64,000 nt of DNA from Roseateles oligotrophus (lineage in GTDB: Bacteria; Pseudomonadota; Gammaproteobacteria; Burkholderiales; Burkholderiaceae_C). The notes below the pieces were generated by a model. It was not told the DNA's origin, searched no databases, and saw only the letters and a list, made by a program, of their open reading frames with translations. The stretch covers positions 1 to 64,000 of the forward strand of contig NZ_JAJIRN010000006.1 of the NCBI RefSeq assembly GCF_025717515.1, given 5' to 3'. Of the stretch, positions 44,845-52,886 are shown piece after piece; position 1 is the stretch's first letter, and each line of letters begins with the position of its first letter. The translations under genes and the position numbers were made by a program.

Positions 44845-46368
44845 TCAAGCGCCCAATCCGAGTTTCTCCGCCAAGCCAATGCGCTGCAACTTGCCGGTGG
44901 CGCCCTTGGGAATCTCGGCGAGGAACAAAATCCGCCGCGGCACCTTGAAGTCGGCCAAGCGCGCCGCGACGAAGGCACGTAAACCCGCCTCGTCCAGGCT
45001 CGCCCCCTCGCGCAAAACCACCGCAGCGGCGACATCTTCGCCCAGCTTCGCGTGCGGCATGCCAAAGGTTACGACTTGTTGCACCGCAGGGTGGTCCATG
45101 ATGACCTCGTCAACCTCTCTTGGGCTGATCTTCTCGCCGCCACGGTTGATGATTTCTTTCAAACGCCCGGTGATGCTCAGATAACTGTCGGCATCAAGCT
45201 GCCCCTGGTCGCCGGTGCGAAACCAGCCATCCCGCCAGCCCTCGGCATTGGCGGCCGGGTTGTTCTCGTAGCCCGCCGTCACATTGGGACCGCGAATGAC
45301 GATCTCGCCAATGCCACCGGCCGCCAATAGTTGGCCGTCGGCCGCCATGATGGCGATCTCGGGCCCGGCCGCAAGACCTACGGTCCCGGGCTTGCGCAGC
45401 CCTGGAGGCAAGGGGTTAGAGGCCATCTGATGCGCCGCCTCGGTCATGCCGTAAGCCTCGATCAAGGGCGCACCAAAAGCAGCCTCAAGCTCGGTGATGA
45501 CCTGCGGTGGCATCGAACTGGAGGACGAACGCATAAAGCGCAAAGGCTGGCGAGCGATCAACTCGGCATGCCCACGGGCGCGGGCCACGATGGCCTGATG
45601 CATGGTCGGCACCGCCGTGTACCAGGTCGGCTTGGCTTCCTCCATCCAGGCAAAGAACTTCAAGGCATTGAAGCCGGGCGTGCAAAAAACCTGCGAGCCG
45701 GCCGCGAGCGGCGCCAACACCCCAGCGATCAGGCCGTGGATATGAAACAGCGGCATCACATTGAGGCCGCAGTCGCTGGATGTGAATTGCAGGCTTCGCA
45801 AAATGTGGCGGGCCGAAGCGAGCAAATTGGCCTGCGACAAGGGCACGATCTTGGGCCGCGAAGTGGTGCCCGAGGTGTGTAAAACCATCGAGACATCGTC
45901 GGGCTTGGCCCAGATCGGCGCCGCCAAGGGCTTCGCAGGCAATTGGCTGAGTAGGCTGAATGCCCCGGCCGGCGCTGCGGCGTCGACGACCAAGCGCAAA
46001 ATTGCCACGCCAAGCTTTTCGGCCACGGCGATCGCGGGCGAGTTGCTGCCGGCCTCAACGATCAAGGCGCGCGCCTGCAAATCGTTCAGGTAGAACTCGA
46101 ATTCGTCGCTGCGGTAGCCCGGATTGAGTGGCGCGCTAGCCACCCCGCAGGCACAGGCGACGAAGCAAGCCGCCATCTCAGGGCCGTTGTTCAAGACGAT
46201 GGCGACGCGATCATTTGGGCCCAACCCCAGCGCATTCAGCCGGCTGACCGTATCAGCAAGCAGGGCCCGCAAGCCAGCAAAACTAAGCGCCGCCCGGCCC
46301 GGCGCCGACAGCGCCGGCGCATCGGATTGCCCGTTGGCGAGCAGATCGAAGAGTCTTTCTTTTGTCAT
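44845..46368 (-). CDS. AMP-forming acyl-CoA ligase, oxalyl-CoA synthetase-like
   Basis: A 507-residue ANL-family ligase (carboxylate + ATP + CoA to acyl-CoA, AMP, PPi). Core motifs: P-loop LHTSGTTSRPKIVPLS, ADG-type region YGMTEAAHQMASNPLPPG, GWFRTGDQGQLDADSYLSITGRLKEIINRGGEKISP (in blocks) and the catalytic Lys in GATGKLQR. The stretch TWYTAVPTMHQAIV resembles that of plant AAE3/yeast Pcs60 oxalyl-CoA synthetases, so oxalate or a related short dicarboxylate is a possible substrate; frc/oxc genes are absent. It leads the TctC-TctC-TctB-TctA-PanE series and would activate the imported acid. Identity of substrate is inference. Confidence 0.85.
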   Translation of the reverse strand: MTKERLFDLLANGQSDAPALSAPGRAALSFAGLRALLADTVSRLNALGLGPNDRVAIVLNNGPEMAACFVACACGVASAPLNPGYRSDEFEFYLNDLQARALIVEAGSNSPAIAVAEKLGVAILRLVVDAAAPAGAFSLLSQLPAKPLAAPIWAKPDDVSMVLHTSGTTSRPKIVPLSQANLLASARHILRSLQFTSSDCGLNVMPLFHIHGLIAGVLAPLAAGSQVFCTPGFNALKFFAWMEEAKPTWYTAVPTMHQAIVARARGHAELIARQPLRFMRSSSSSMPPQVITELEAAFGAPLIEAYGMTEAAHQMASNPLPPGLRKPGTVGLAAGPEIAIMAADGQLLAAGGIGEIVIRGPNVTAGYENNPAANAEGWRDGWFRTGDQGQLDADSYLSITGRLKEIINRGGEKISPREVDEVIMDHPAVQQVVTFGMPHAKLGEDVAAAVVLREGASLDEAGLRAFVAARLADFKVPRRILFLAEIPKGATGKLQRIGLAEKLGLGA

Positions 46369-46843
46369 GGAAGCTTCACTCTGTGAGTAGTTTCATGGTC
46401 CTGGATCAAACGGCACCTAACATAGTAGCGCTACGGCGTGACAAGATGCCGAACTTTGCATGCTGGCGGGCTTGGTAGATTCGCCATATTCAACGTCAGC
46501 CAACTTCGGTCCTCGGCAATGTCCTACTTAGTCGCAGACAAGGTTAGACGCCAGCTGACAAGTCTTACAGAGCGGGAAAACCAGCATGGTGCACCTCGGT
46601 GGTCATCGACATCATTCGCCTCGAAGGACTTGCAGTCCACATTCAACGGCCGCCAATTCGAGCGCCGCATGCTGCGAGCAAGGGGAGGAATATCTTGAGC
46701 AAATCACTGCTCCGCAAGGATTTAACGCGCGCCGGTCATGCATATTGGCTGGCCTGTAAGCCTATGGATCGGCCAAGCCGCTTGCAGCACCCAAGCCAAT
46801 GAGCGGCAGTCAGGCGTCAATCCAGACAGGGCCGATACAGGCC
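46369..46843 (+). other. 475-base stretch without a recognisable gene
   Basis: Between the ligase start and the secretion-gene remnant the sequence has lower GC than its neighbours and only short open frames (46438-46698 and 46599-46802) without recognisable domains or ribosome sites. It probably is degraded island DNA plus the ligase promoter region. No tRNA, terminator or clear repeat was seen. Confidence 0.4.
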
Positions 46844-48046
46844 ATGGCTGCTGTCGAAGCTAGTCGCGGTGACATTGAGCTTGCCCTGTCAGCGTTCGCT
46901 TAGCTATCCGCCTTGGCCGTCATCGCTCGCCATCGCCCTGTCGCAGCGGAGCCGAGTGCCTTGATGCACGACTCGGGTCTGGGCTCCTTGAGCAAGCTTG
47001 CGCGCCAGGACCTCTTGCTCGCCGCCGGGCATCTAAGGCTGAAGGCCAAGGCCACCCGCAGCTCGGCTGAGCGCCTGCCCCTGGTTCACCTGCCCGCCTT
47101 GGCGCAGATGAAGGATGGCCGGCTTTTGGTTCTCTCCAGCCGAGCCAGCCTAGCCGGCGCCTTGGCCAAGATCGACCTGGCCTGCTTGGTGCCCAGCATC
47201 GTCAAGCACCCCAAGCGACTCGGCGAGTTGCTGATGATTTCGCTCTTCATGCAGTTGCTTGCCTTGGTCAGCCCCTTGTTCTTTCAATTCGTGATGGAGA
47301 AGGGGCTGGTGCACAAGGGGATGAGCACCCTGGATGTACTGGTCATCGGCCTGACCGTTGTGCTGCTGTTAGAGCGCGCGCTCAATGTGTTGCAGGCCAG
47401 AGTGTTCAGCCACATCACCAGCCGCATTGATATCGAGTTAAGTGCGCGGCTGCTCCACCGCTTGCTGCATTGGGCGCGGGCCTATTTTTCAAGCCCTCCG
47501 GGTTGGCGACTCGATAACGCGGATTCGCGAGCTGGAGAATATTCGCCAGTTCTTGACCGGCGACGCCTTGACCCTGCTGCTGGATGTGGCGTTCTCGGTG
47601 ATTTCTGTCGCGGTGATGTTTGCCTGCAGCACTCCCCTGACCTTGATCGTGCTGATCTCCCCGCCCCTTTCTCCCCGCCCCTTTACTTTGGCTTGAGCTT
47701 GGCCATCGTGCCCAATCTGCGCGGCCGCTTGAACGAAAAGTTTGCCCGCGGCGCCTGGAACCAAAGCCTCTTCGTCGAGACGGTCTCCGGCATTCAACCC
47801 GTCAAGGCCAGCGCCTTGGAGCCGCAGATGTCGCGCCGCAGGGAAGCTCAATTGGCGGCCTATGTGGCGACCAGTTTCAAGACCCAGGCCTTGGCGCAAT
47901 ACGGCCATGCGGGCCAGGACCGCATGTGTGAGCAGGTTGAGCAAGAGCGCGACCTGGCAGCGGCACAGGCCGCGCTGAAGGACAGCAAACAAGCCCGGGC
48001 CGGCTTCCGCGCTGAGGCCGAGCGAACTCGGTCTTGGGGTCTTTGA
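46844..48046 (+). pseudogene. Remnant of a type I secretion ABC transporter fused to adaptor (HlyD-like) sequence
   Basis: The reading matches an HlyB/RtxB-type exporter: a degenerate C39-like peptidase domain (about 46913-47180, VIARHRPVAAEPSALM, LVHLPALAQMKDGRLLVLS), then transmembrane helices (LGELLMISLFMQLLALVSPLFFQFVME), then ITSRIDIELSARLLHRLL. A stop (TAG) in frame at 46901-46903, a frame change near 47500 (ARAYF continues as VGDSITRIRELENIRQFL in another frame), a TGA at 47694-47696 and a return to frame (FGLSLAIVPNLRGRLNEKF) show it is dead. No ATPase domain follows; instead, after KTQALAQYGHAGQDR the sequence turns to VEQERDLAAAQAALKDSKQ, which resembles HlyD coiled coil. The whole is an internal-deletion fusion (inference). 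Confidence 0.78.
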
Positions 48047-48073
48047 ATTTGCCCTCCTTCATATTCAAAGACC
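48038..48073. repeat. Perfect 11-bp inverted repeat beside the secretion remnant
   Basis: GGTCTTTGAAT (48038-48048) and ATTCAAAGACC (48063-48073) flank 14 bases. The pseudogene stop lies inside the left arm. GGGGTCTTTGAATTTGCC here resembles the inverted-repeat ends of the element at 49260-49863 with a four-base gap, so it may be a solo mobile-element end. Confidence 0.55.
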
Positions 48074-48130
48074 TGACTCCAAGGTCTCGAGATTTCGGAA
48101 AAAACCAACTAATAACAAGCAAGGCAATCA

Positions 48131-49252
48131 ATGAAAACAAAATCAAACAATTTCCGCGCAATATATTACTTCAAAACACGCGCAATATTATCTGTTATCT
48201 TGATATTCAGCCTTTGCATTTCGACCGCGGCTCCGCTACCAAAAATCATCAATGGGGAAAAAGTCGGTACTTTAACCTATTCCGGACACGTAAAAATATC
48301 CTGGTGCGTCAACTCCAATACTTTGGTTATCGCCCATAAGACCGGAGTCGACACATATCAACCTGAAACATTGTCATTCACTACCTTGGCGCTCACTGAG
48401 GTCATAGCAGAAGGAGGCATCCAATGTAAAACAGATCCTCTCAAAGTATTTTCACACAACGCAGGCCCAAGCAGTATCTTAATGCAATCCATCGACAACT
48501 ATTATTCCGTGGCATTTGCCCAGCTGATAGGCGACGGATCACCTAATATTGGCAACATTCTTCGCCAAACTGGCGATGACATCCCGAAAGAACTATATAA
48601 AAAAATAAGCACCGATACCGGCAGTTTTGACAACTTCAAAAAATGTCTGTTAGAAAGCAAAAAAATCACAAAGTTTGATTTTTTAGCCGTTTCACCGAAA
48701 AATCCATTTATTTTCCTCGCCTCTGGAAGTCGAATTTATGTATTCGACAAAGATGACAGCAACTGCAAAACCTATTCTGAATTCAGAGTCCCCGCCTCGG
48801 AAGCTAACACAAAGCAAATTTCAGAGCTTAATTCCAATTTCTCCATTTGCTACGACGATCCCACAATTGAAGATTCCTGGTCCCAAAAAATAAGCATCTT
48901 TGGAAAATCAGGAAAACTATTAAAAACAATAAATGGCGTAGGCGAGTGCGAGCAAAGCCCGATCAGTTCCAAAAGCGTTTCATATCAAATTCACCACGAG
49001 CGCCCTGGGCCACGATACCACTTCAATGGTCGGATATATAAAAATAGCTCAGACCGAGTAGATATATTAACAGTGAATGATAAATTACAAACAAAGACTA
49101 TTGCGAAGTTTAATGAGATCTCAACTGGGATGGTTAGTTCAATAACATCACGTGAAGGGAGGTGGCTGGCCATAAAAGTCAGCGCCAGCGAAGAGGATAT
49201 TGCAAATTCTGAAAATCACACAATGATTCATATCATAAAAATTCATAATTAA
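48131..49252 (+). CDS. AT-rich exported orphan protein, unknown function
   Basis: A 373-residue protein whose codon use is strikingly AT-rich (many AAA, ATA, TTA codons) against GC-rich neighbours, a sign of foreign origin. The N-terminus MKTKSNNFRAIYYFKTRAILSVILIF..ISTAAP is a signal peptide. Repeats such as NSNTLVIAHKTGVDTYQPE, PKNPFIFLASGSRIYVFDKD and SWSQKISIFGKSGKLLKT look like beta-propeller blades, but this is visual only. Several cysteines (CVN, IQCK, KKCL, NCKT, ICYD, GECE) may pair. No ribosome site of note (no strong SD before ATG 48131). It ends two bases inside the flank of the IS remnant. I do not recognise a family. Confidence 0.7.
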   Translation: MKTKSNNFRAIYYFKTRAILSVILIFSLCISTAAPLPKIINGEKVGTLTYSGHVKISWCVNSNTLVIAHKTGVDTYQPETLSFTTLALTEVIAEGGIQCKTDPLKVFSHNAGPSSILMQSIDNYYSVAFAQLIGDGSPNIGNILRQTGDDIPKELYKKISTDTGSFDNFKKCLLESKKITKFDFLAVSPKNPFIFLASGSRIYVFDKDDSNCKTYSEFRVPASEANTKQISELNSNFSICYDDPTIEDSWSQKISIFGKSGKLLKTINGVGECEQSPISSKSVSYQIHHERPGPRYHFNGRIYKNSSDRVDILTVNDKLQTKTIAKFNEISTGMVSSITSREGRWLAIKVSASEEDIANSENHTMIHIIKIHN

Positions 49253-49259
49253 CGGAGCC

Positions 49260-49300
49260 GGGGTCAATTCTTTAATTTGCCTGATTAGGCACATATCACC
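49260..49300 (+). repeat. Left terminal inverted repeat of the IS1595-type remnant
   Basis: Shares 32 of 41 bases with the reverse complement of 49823-49863; the inner core AATTTGCCTGA is identical in both. Confidence 0.75.
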
Positions 49301-49760
49301 GTTGGCATCCTCTTGAGCAAGGAAACCTCCCGCCAGGGATTGCGGCGGAGAGCGTCGGATAGCAGATCGGTCAATATGGCCTGCATGAGCCAGTGCATGA
49401 TCAGCCAAGCGCTGCGATAGCTAACTCCAAGGTCACGCATGAGTTGCAGGGCTGCCATACCGGTCTTGCTTTGCGTGCGCAGGTGGATGACCAGAAACCA
49501 AGTCGTCAGTGGCAGCTTGCTGGCGTTGAGCACAGTTCCCACCGTGAGGCTAGTCTGACGTTGGCACTGACAGCACTGCAAAAGAAGCCGCATGCCGCGC
49601 TCGTGGCGGCGGTGTTCGGCGCTCGCGCACTTAGGGCAAACGAAACCCTTGGGCAGCGCATTTCATACAAGGCTTGTTGGCACTGTGCTCGCGTGCCGTA
49701 GCACTGGAAAAACGAGGCCAGTGCGAGACTTGGCTGAAACAAGATGCGCTTGATAGGCAT
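49285..49760 (-). pseudogene. Broken IS1595-family transposase
   Basis: In the minus direction MPIKRILFQPSLALASFFQ..GTRAQCQQALYEMR begins like an IS1595 transposase; then one base is gained or lost and the reading continues in another frame as PKGFVCPKCASAEHRRHERG, a zinc ribbon (CPKC...CCQC) followed by RQTSLTVGTVLNASKLPLTTWFLVIHLRTQSKTG and MRDLGVSYRSAWLIMHWLMQ (in blocks). It stops soon after (LLKRMPTVICA), before the ISXO2-like DDE domain with its GGERxGG region. So it is frameshifted and lacks the catalytic domain; non-functional. Confidence 0.78.
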
Positions 49761-49822
49761 GGTCGGCTCCGGTATGCGGTGCGACAACTTTCCCACCCCA
49801 TTGGCTCGCCAGATGAGCCAGC

Positions 49823-49863
49823 GGTCGTAGATGCCTCGTCAGGCAAATTCAAGACTTGCCCCC
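49823..49863 (-). repeat. Right terminal inverted repeat of the IS1595-type remnant
   Basis: Counterpart of 49260-49300 in inverted orientation; nine mismatches in 41. The outermost bases are CCCCC on the plus strand. Confidence 0.75.
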
Positions 49864-49963
49864 AACGGATCAGGCCAAGCCACCGTTGAACTCCTGGCAC
49901 GTCGCTTTTGAACCCTGCTGCGCGCCTTTAGCGGCCCACGTTCGTTGACTCCAACAGCCCTTT

Positions 49964-50929
49964 TCAGCGCCGCCCAAACAGCCGACCCAGACCCAGCCAT
50001 TGCTGCGCCCAAAAACCCCGGCCATAGTCGCGCCCACCTTCGTCAGGCAGTTGGTCCCGCACGCCGGTCGAATCCCAGCGCAGCTCGAAGTTAGCGGTGC
50101 CGAAGATGATGTCCCAGATGGGGAACAGCACGGCAAAGTTATGCCCGCCCAGAGTGCCCCGCCCCTCGGACTCATGGCCTATGCCGATGGAATGATGCAG
50201 GCGGTGATAGCGCGGACTGACCAGCACCCGCTCAAACAAGGGCCCGAACCAGACCCGCACATTGGCGTGCTGCAAGCTCTCCAGCAATTGAGAAACCGCC
50301 ACCAGCGCGACGAACTGCCCCGGCTCAACGCCTATCAAGCGCGCCAGCACGACGAAGGCGGCATCCCGCAGCATGTCGTCAAGCAGATGATTGCGGTTGT
50401 CGCTCCACATCGTCATCTGGCGCTGGCTGTGATGCAGCGCGTGCAGCGCCCACCACCAGTTCCAGGCATGCTGGCCCCGGTGCAGCCAGTAGTTCACCAG
50501 ATCGAACACCAGCAGATAGAGGAAAAAGGAAACCCAAGGGATATCGCTGACGCCCGGCCACAGCGCATCCAGCTGCATACTTGGCACGCCGGCCATGCGG
50601 GCCGCTCCGGACAGGCCGTCCCAGAGGGGGTCGATGCTGAAGAACATCAGCAGCTTGAACAGACCCAGGCGATGAATCAAGGTGTAGATCACGTCGACGC
50701 GCACGGCTGCCTTGTCCGCGAGCGGCTCGACCGGGCGCCAGCGCTCCAAGCTGCGGATCACCAGCAGCATCACCGCGATCTGCAGCATGCCCACCAGCAA
50801 GATGCCGGTGGCGCTGAAGGCGTCTTCAAGCAGGTTGCCGCCGCCCAGCGCGAACACCAGCGGCTGCACCAGCAACTCGAACAATTGCTGCTGCAGCTCG
50901 CTGAAGGCGTCGGTCAAAAACTCAATCAT
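49964..50929 (-). CDS. Sterol desaturase/fatty acid hydroxylase family membrane protein
   Basis: A 321-residue membrane di-iron hydroxylase with the histidine clusters of the family: HRGQH (HX3H), HALHH (HX2HH) and later HRLHH, plus hydrophobic segments at about 40-60, 80-100 and 130-150. It would use O2 to hydroxylate or desaturate a lipid or isoprenoid. I take ATG 50929; ATG 50938 is possible, and the true ribosome site is weak (GAAAG upstream). It overlaps the end of the deacetylase gene by a few bases, so the two, and the propeller gene before them, form a coupled series. Substrate unknown. Confidence 0.85.
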   Translation of the reverse strand: MIEFLTDAFSELQQQLFELLVQPLVFALGGGNLLEDAFSATGILLVGMLQIAVMLLVIRSLERWRPVEPLADKAAVRVDVIYTLIHRLGLFKLLMFFSIDPLWDGLSGAARMAGVPSMQLDALWPGVSDIPWVSFFLYLLVFDLVNYWLHRGQHAWNWWWALHALHHSQRQMTMWSDNRNHLLDDMLRDAAFVVLARLIGVEPGQFVALVAVSQLLESLQHANVRVWFGPLFERVLVSPRYHRLHHSIGIGHESEGRGTLGGHNFAVLFPIWDIIFGTANFELRWDSTGVRDQLPDEGGRDYGRGFWAQQWLGLGRLFGRR

Positions 50930-51767
50930 GCGAAGCATCTTTCAGCATCGGCGCTTGTTGCAGCAAGCCCGCCATTTTGAACAACAAGCGATAGCGCGGA
51001 TGCTCACGCAGCGGCGCAAAACACATGCCCTTGTCCTTCAGCCCTTGCAGCAGCGGCTCCAGCACGGCCGGCGCCCAAGGCTCCTGGCGCGACCAGATGC
51101 CCAGATGCGCCATCAAGATATCGCCCGGCTTGATGTTCTTCAACGCACGCTCCAGCAGCTGGGCATTCGGATAACGATCGCTCGGCAATTCGTCGCCCAG
51201 AAAGCCCGCCGGGCTCCAGGCCACATGCACATAACCGCATTTCTGAGCGGCCGCCAACAGCGCCGGCGAGGTCTTGCCGGCCGGCGCGCGGAAGATCGGC
51301 CCCATCGCTTGGCCCGTCATCTCGCTGAAGCGCGCGCTGACCTGCTTGAGGCTGGCGCAATATTGCTCCGCCGTCAGCTCAAGCCGGACCGGCGTTTGAA
51401 TTCCGGCCGCACGGCTGAGCTTGAAGCGATTGGCCTCGGCCTGGCCCGGCTCAGGTAAATCGGCCAGCCAGGTGTCATGGTTCCAGGTGTGGGCCCCGAA
51501 ATCATGGCCTTCGGCGACACGCGCTCGCCACCAAGGCGCCCATTCATCATCCAGGGTCCAGCCGCCGGTTTTCGTCGGCTCGTTGGCGAGGAAAAAAGTC
51601 GCGCGCGCATCAAAGCGCTTCAGCGTCTCGGCGATCAAGGGCGCCACGCCCATGTGGCCGGTGTCGAAACTCAGAAACACCGGCTTGGCACAAGGCACGG
51701 GCTGCGCCATGACAAGCCCGGGTGCGGCCCCCGCTAGAACCGAGGCCAGCAGCAGGGCTCGCATCAT
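50922..51767 (-). CDS. Exported polysaccharide deacetylase-family protein with altered motif 1
   Basis: A 281-residue NodB-fold protein with signal peptide MMRALLLASVLAGAAPGLVMAQ. Motif 1 reads FLSFDTGHMG instead of TFDDG: the catalytic Asp remains, but the second, metal-binding Asp is Thr. Motif 2 HTWNHD keeps both metal His; FRAPAGKTSP fits motif 3 and ILMAHLG the last His. It should act in the periplasm on a sugar or peptide amide, if it is active. The ATGA overlap with the propeller gene at 51764-51767 sets the start, and its end overlaps the hydroxylase start. Substrate unknown. Confidence 0.85.
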   Translation of the reverse strand: MMRALLLASVLAGAAPGLVMAQPVPCAKPVFLSFDTGHMGVAPLIAETLKRFDARATFFLANEPTKTGGWTLDDEWAPWWRARVAEGHDFGAHTWNHDTWLADLPEPGQAEANRFKLSRAAGIQTPVRLELTAEQYCASLKQVSARFSEMTGQAMGPIFRAPAGKTSPALLAAAQKCGYVHVAWSPAGFLGDELPSDRYPNAQLLERALKNIKPGDILMAHLGIWSRQEPWAPAVLEPLLQGLKDKGMCFAPLREHPRYRLLFKMAGLLQQAPMLKDASHD

Positions 51768-52774
51768 TGGCGCGGCTGGCTATCCAGCGTGAAGACCCCA
51801 TGCGGCGACTTGCCGACCTTGACCTGGCGCACGACCTTGCGGGTCTTGGTGTCGATCTCGGTCAGCTTGCCGGCCCAGCGCGAGTTCACAAGAATAGTCT
51901 TGCCGTCCCCCATCACTTCCATATCGTCCGGGCCGCTGGGGCCGGGGAATTGATCAACGACGGTGAAGGTCTGCGTATCGATCTTGCTGATGGTGTTGGC
52001 GACCCGGTTGCTGACCAAGACGTGACGGCGATCGCCCCAGGCGCGGAAGGAATGCGCGCCCTTGCCGGTGGGCAGGCGCTTGAGCAGCTTCGGCGGCGTG
52101 CTGCCGCCGGCAGCACTGACGTCATAAACCTCCACCACCGCGTCACCGGTCAGGGCGACCAGGATGTGCTTGTCATCGGCGGTCAAGAAGATGTCGGCCG
52201 GCATTTCGCCGACCGTGATCTTCCAGCGTGGCGTCTGCGTCGCCAGGTCCACGGACAGCAGCTCGTTGCTGTCCTGCAGGCTCACATAAAGCGTGCTGCT
52301 CTTGCTGTCGATGGCCAGATGGCTGGGCGTCTTGGGCGCGCTGATGCGCTTGACCAGCTTCAGCGGTTCGGTCTTGCTGGCCGGCGTCCAGCTGTAGAAA
52401 TTGACGTAGTCCAGCCGATTGGCGGCGGTGATGAGCCACTTCATATCGGGCGAGAAGCGCAGGTGATAGGGGTCGTGAATACCCTGCACGACACGCTGAA
52501 CCTCGGCGGTATGGGGGTCCAGAAAGGTCAGTGAATCACCCAGCGCATTCGCCACCAACAAGGACTTTGCGTCCGGGGACAAGTAAAGGTGATGGGGTTC
52601 CTTGCCGGTCGGGATGCGCTTGATTTGCTTGAAGCTGACCGGGTCAACCACGCTGATGTCGGCGTCCAGTGAGTTCAATACAAAGATCGGCTTGGCCGGG
52701 TCGGCAGCAGCAGACATCGCTAGCGCAGACAAACTCAGGGCCACGGCAAGGCGGGGCCAGGACTGAAACGACAT
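51764..52774 (-). CDS. YncE-like exported beta-propeller protein
   Basis: A 336-residue protein: signal peptide MSFQSWPRLAVALSLSALAMSAAA then repeats of the YVTN/YncE propeller type (PIFVLNSLDADISVVDPVSFKQ, HHLYLSPDAKSLLVANALGDS, STLYVSLQDSNELLSVDLAT, HVLVSNRVANTISKIDTQT), about seven blades. Such proteins bind ligands or serve as periplasmic docking parts. ATG 52774 has AAGGA seven bases upstream; the longer frame is rejected. First of the coupled series propeller-deacetylase-hydroxylase. The ligand is unknown. Confidence 0.85.
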   Translation of the reverse strand: MSFQSWPRLAVALSLSALAMSAAADPAKPIFVLNSLDADISVVDPVSFKQIKRIPTGKEPHHLYLSPDAKSLLVANALGDSLTFLDPHTAEVQRVVQGIHDPYHLRFSPDMKWLITAANRLDYVNFYSWTPASKTEPLKLVKRISAPKTPSHLAIDSKSSTLYVSLQDSNELLSVDLATQTPRWKITVGEMPADIFLTADDKHILVALTGDAVVEVYDVSAAGGSTPPKLLKRLPTGKGAHSFRAWGDRRHVLVSNRVANTISKIDTQTFTVVDQFPGPSGPDDMEVMGDGKTILVNSRWAGKLTEIDTKTRKVVRQVKVGKSPHGVFTLDSQPRQ

Positions 52775-52886
52775 CAGGAATTCCTTGAAGGGAGCGCATA
52801 AGCGCAGGGATACGAAGCGTAAGAAACGCAGCAAACACGGAGAAAAAGGGGGCTTATGCCAACCCTCTGAGTGTAATTGCCCGCGC

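Larger units (their letters stand above)
49260..49863 (-). mobile_element. Decayed IS1595-type insertion element with 41-bp terminal inverted repeats
   Basis: The left end (49260-49300, begins GGGGTCAATTCTTTAATTTG) and the right end (49823-49863, read inward begins GGGGGCAAGTCTTGAATTTG) match at 32 of 41 positions. The 604-base element holds a frameshifted, shortened transposase. Flanks carry AACGGAGC (49251-49258) and AACGGATC (49864-49871), possibly a decayed 8-bp target duplication, though offset by one base on the left. An internal deletion is likely since full elements are about 1 kb. Confidence 0.75.

Noticed and set aside
43796-45184. 462-residue open frame antisense to TctC copy 2 and the CoA ligase
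   Set aside because: Crosses two genes in the other direction and has no recognisable domain.
46438-46802. Two short open frames in the gap after the CoA ligase
   Set aside because: No family resemblance, no ribosome site, degraded surroundings.
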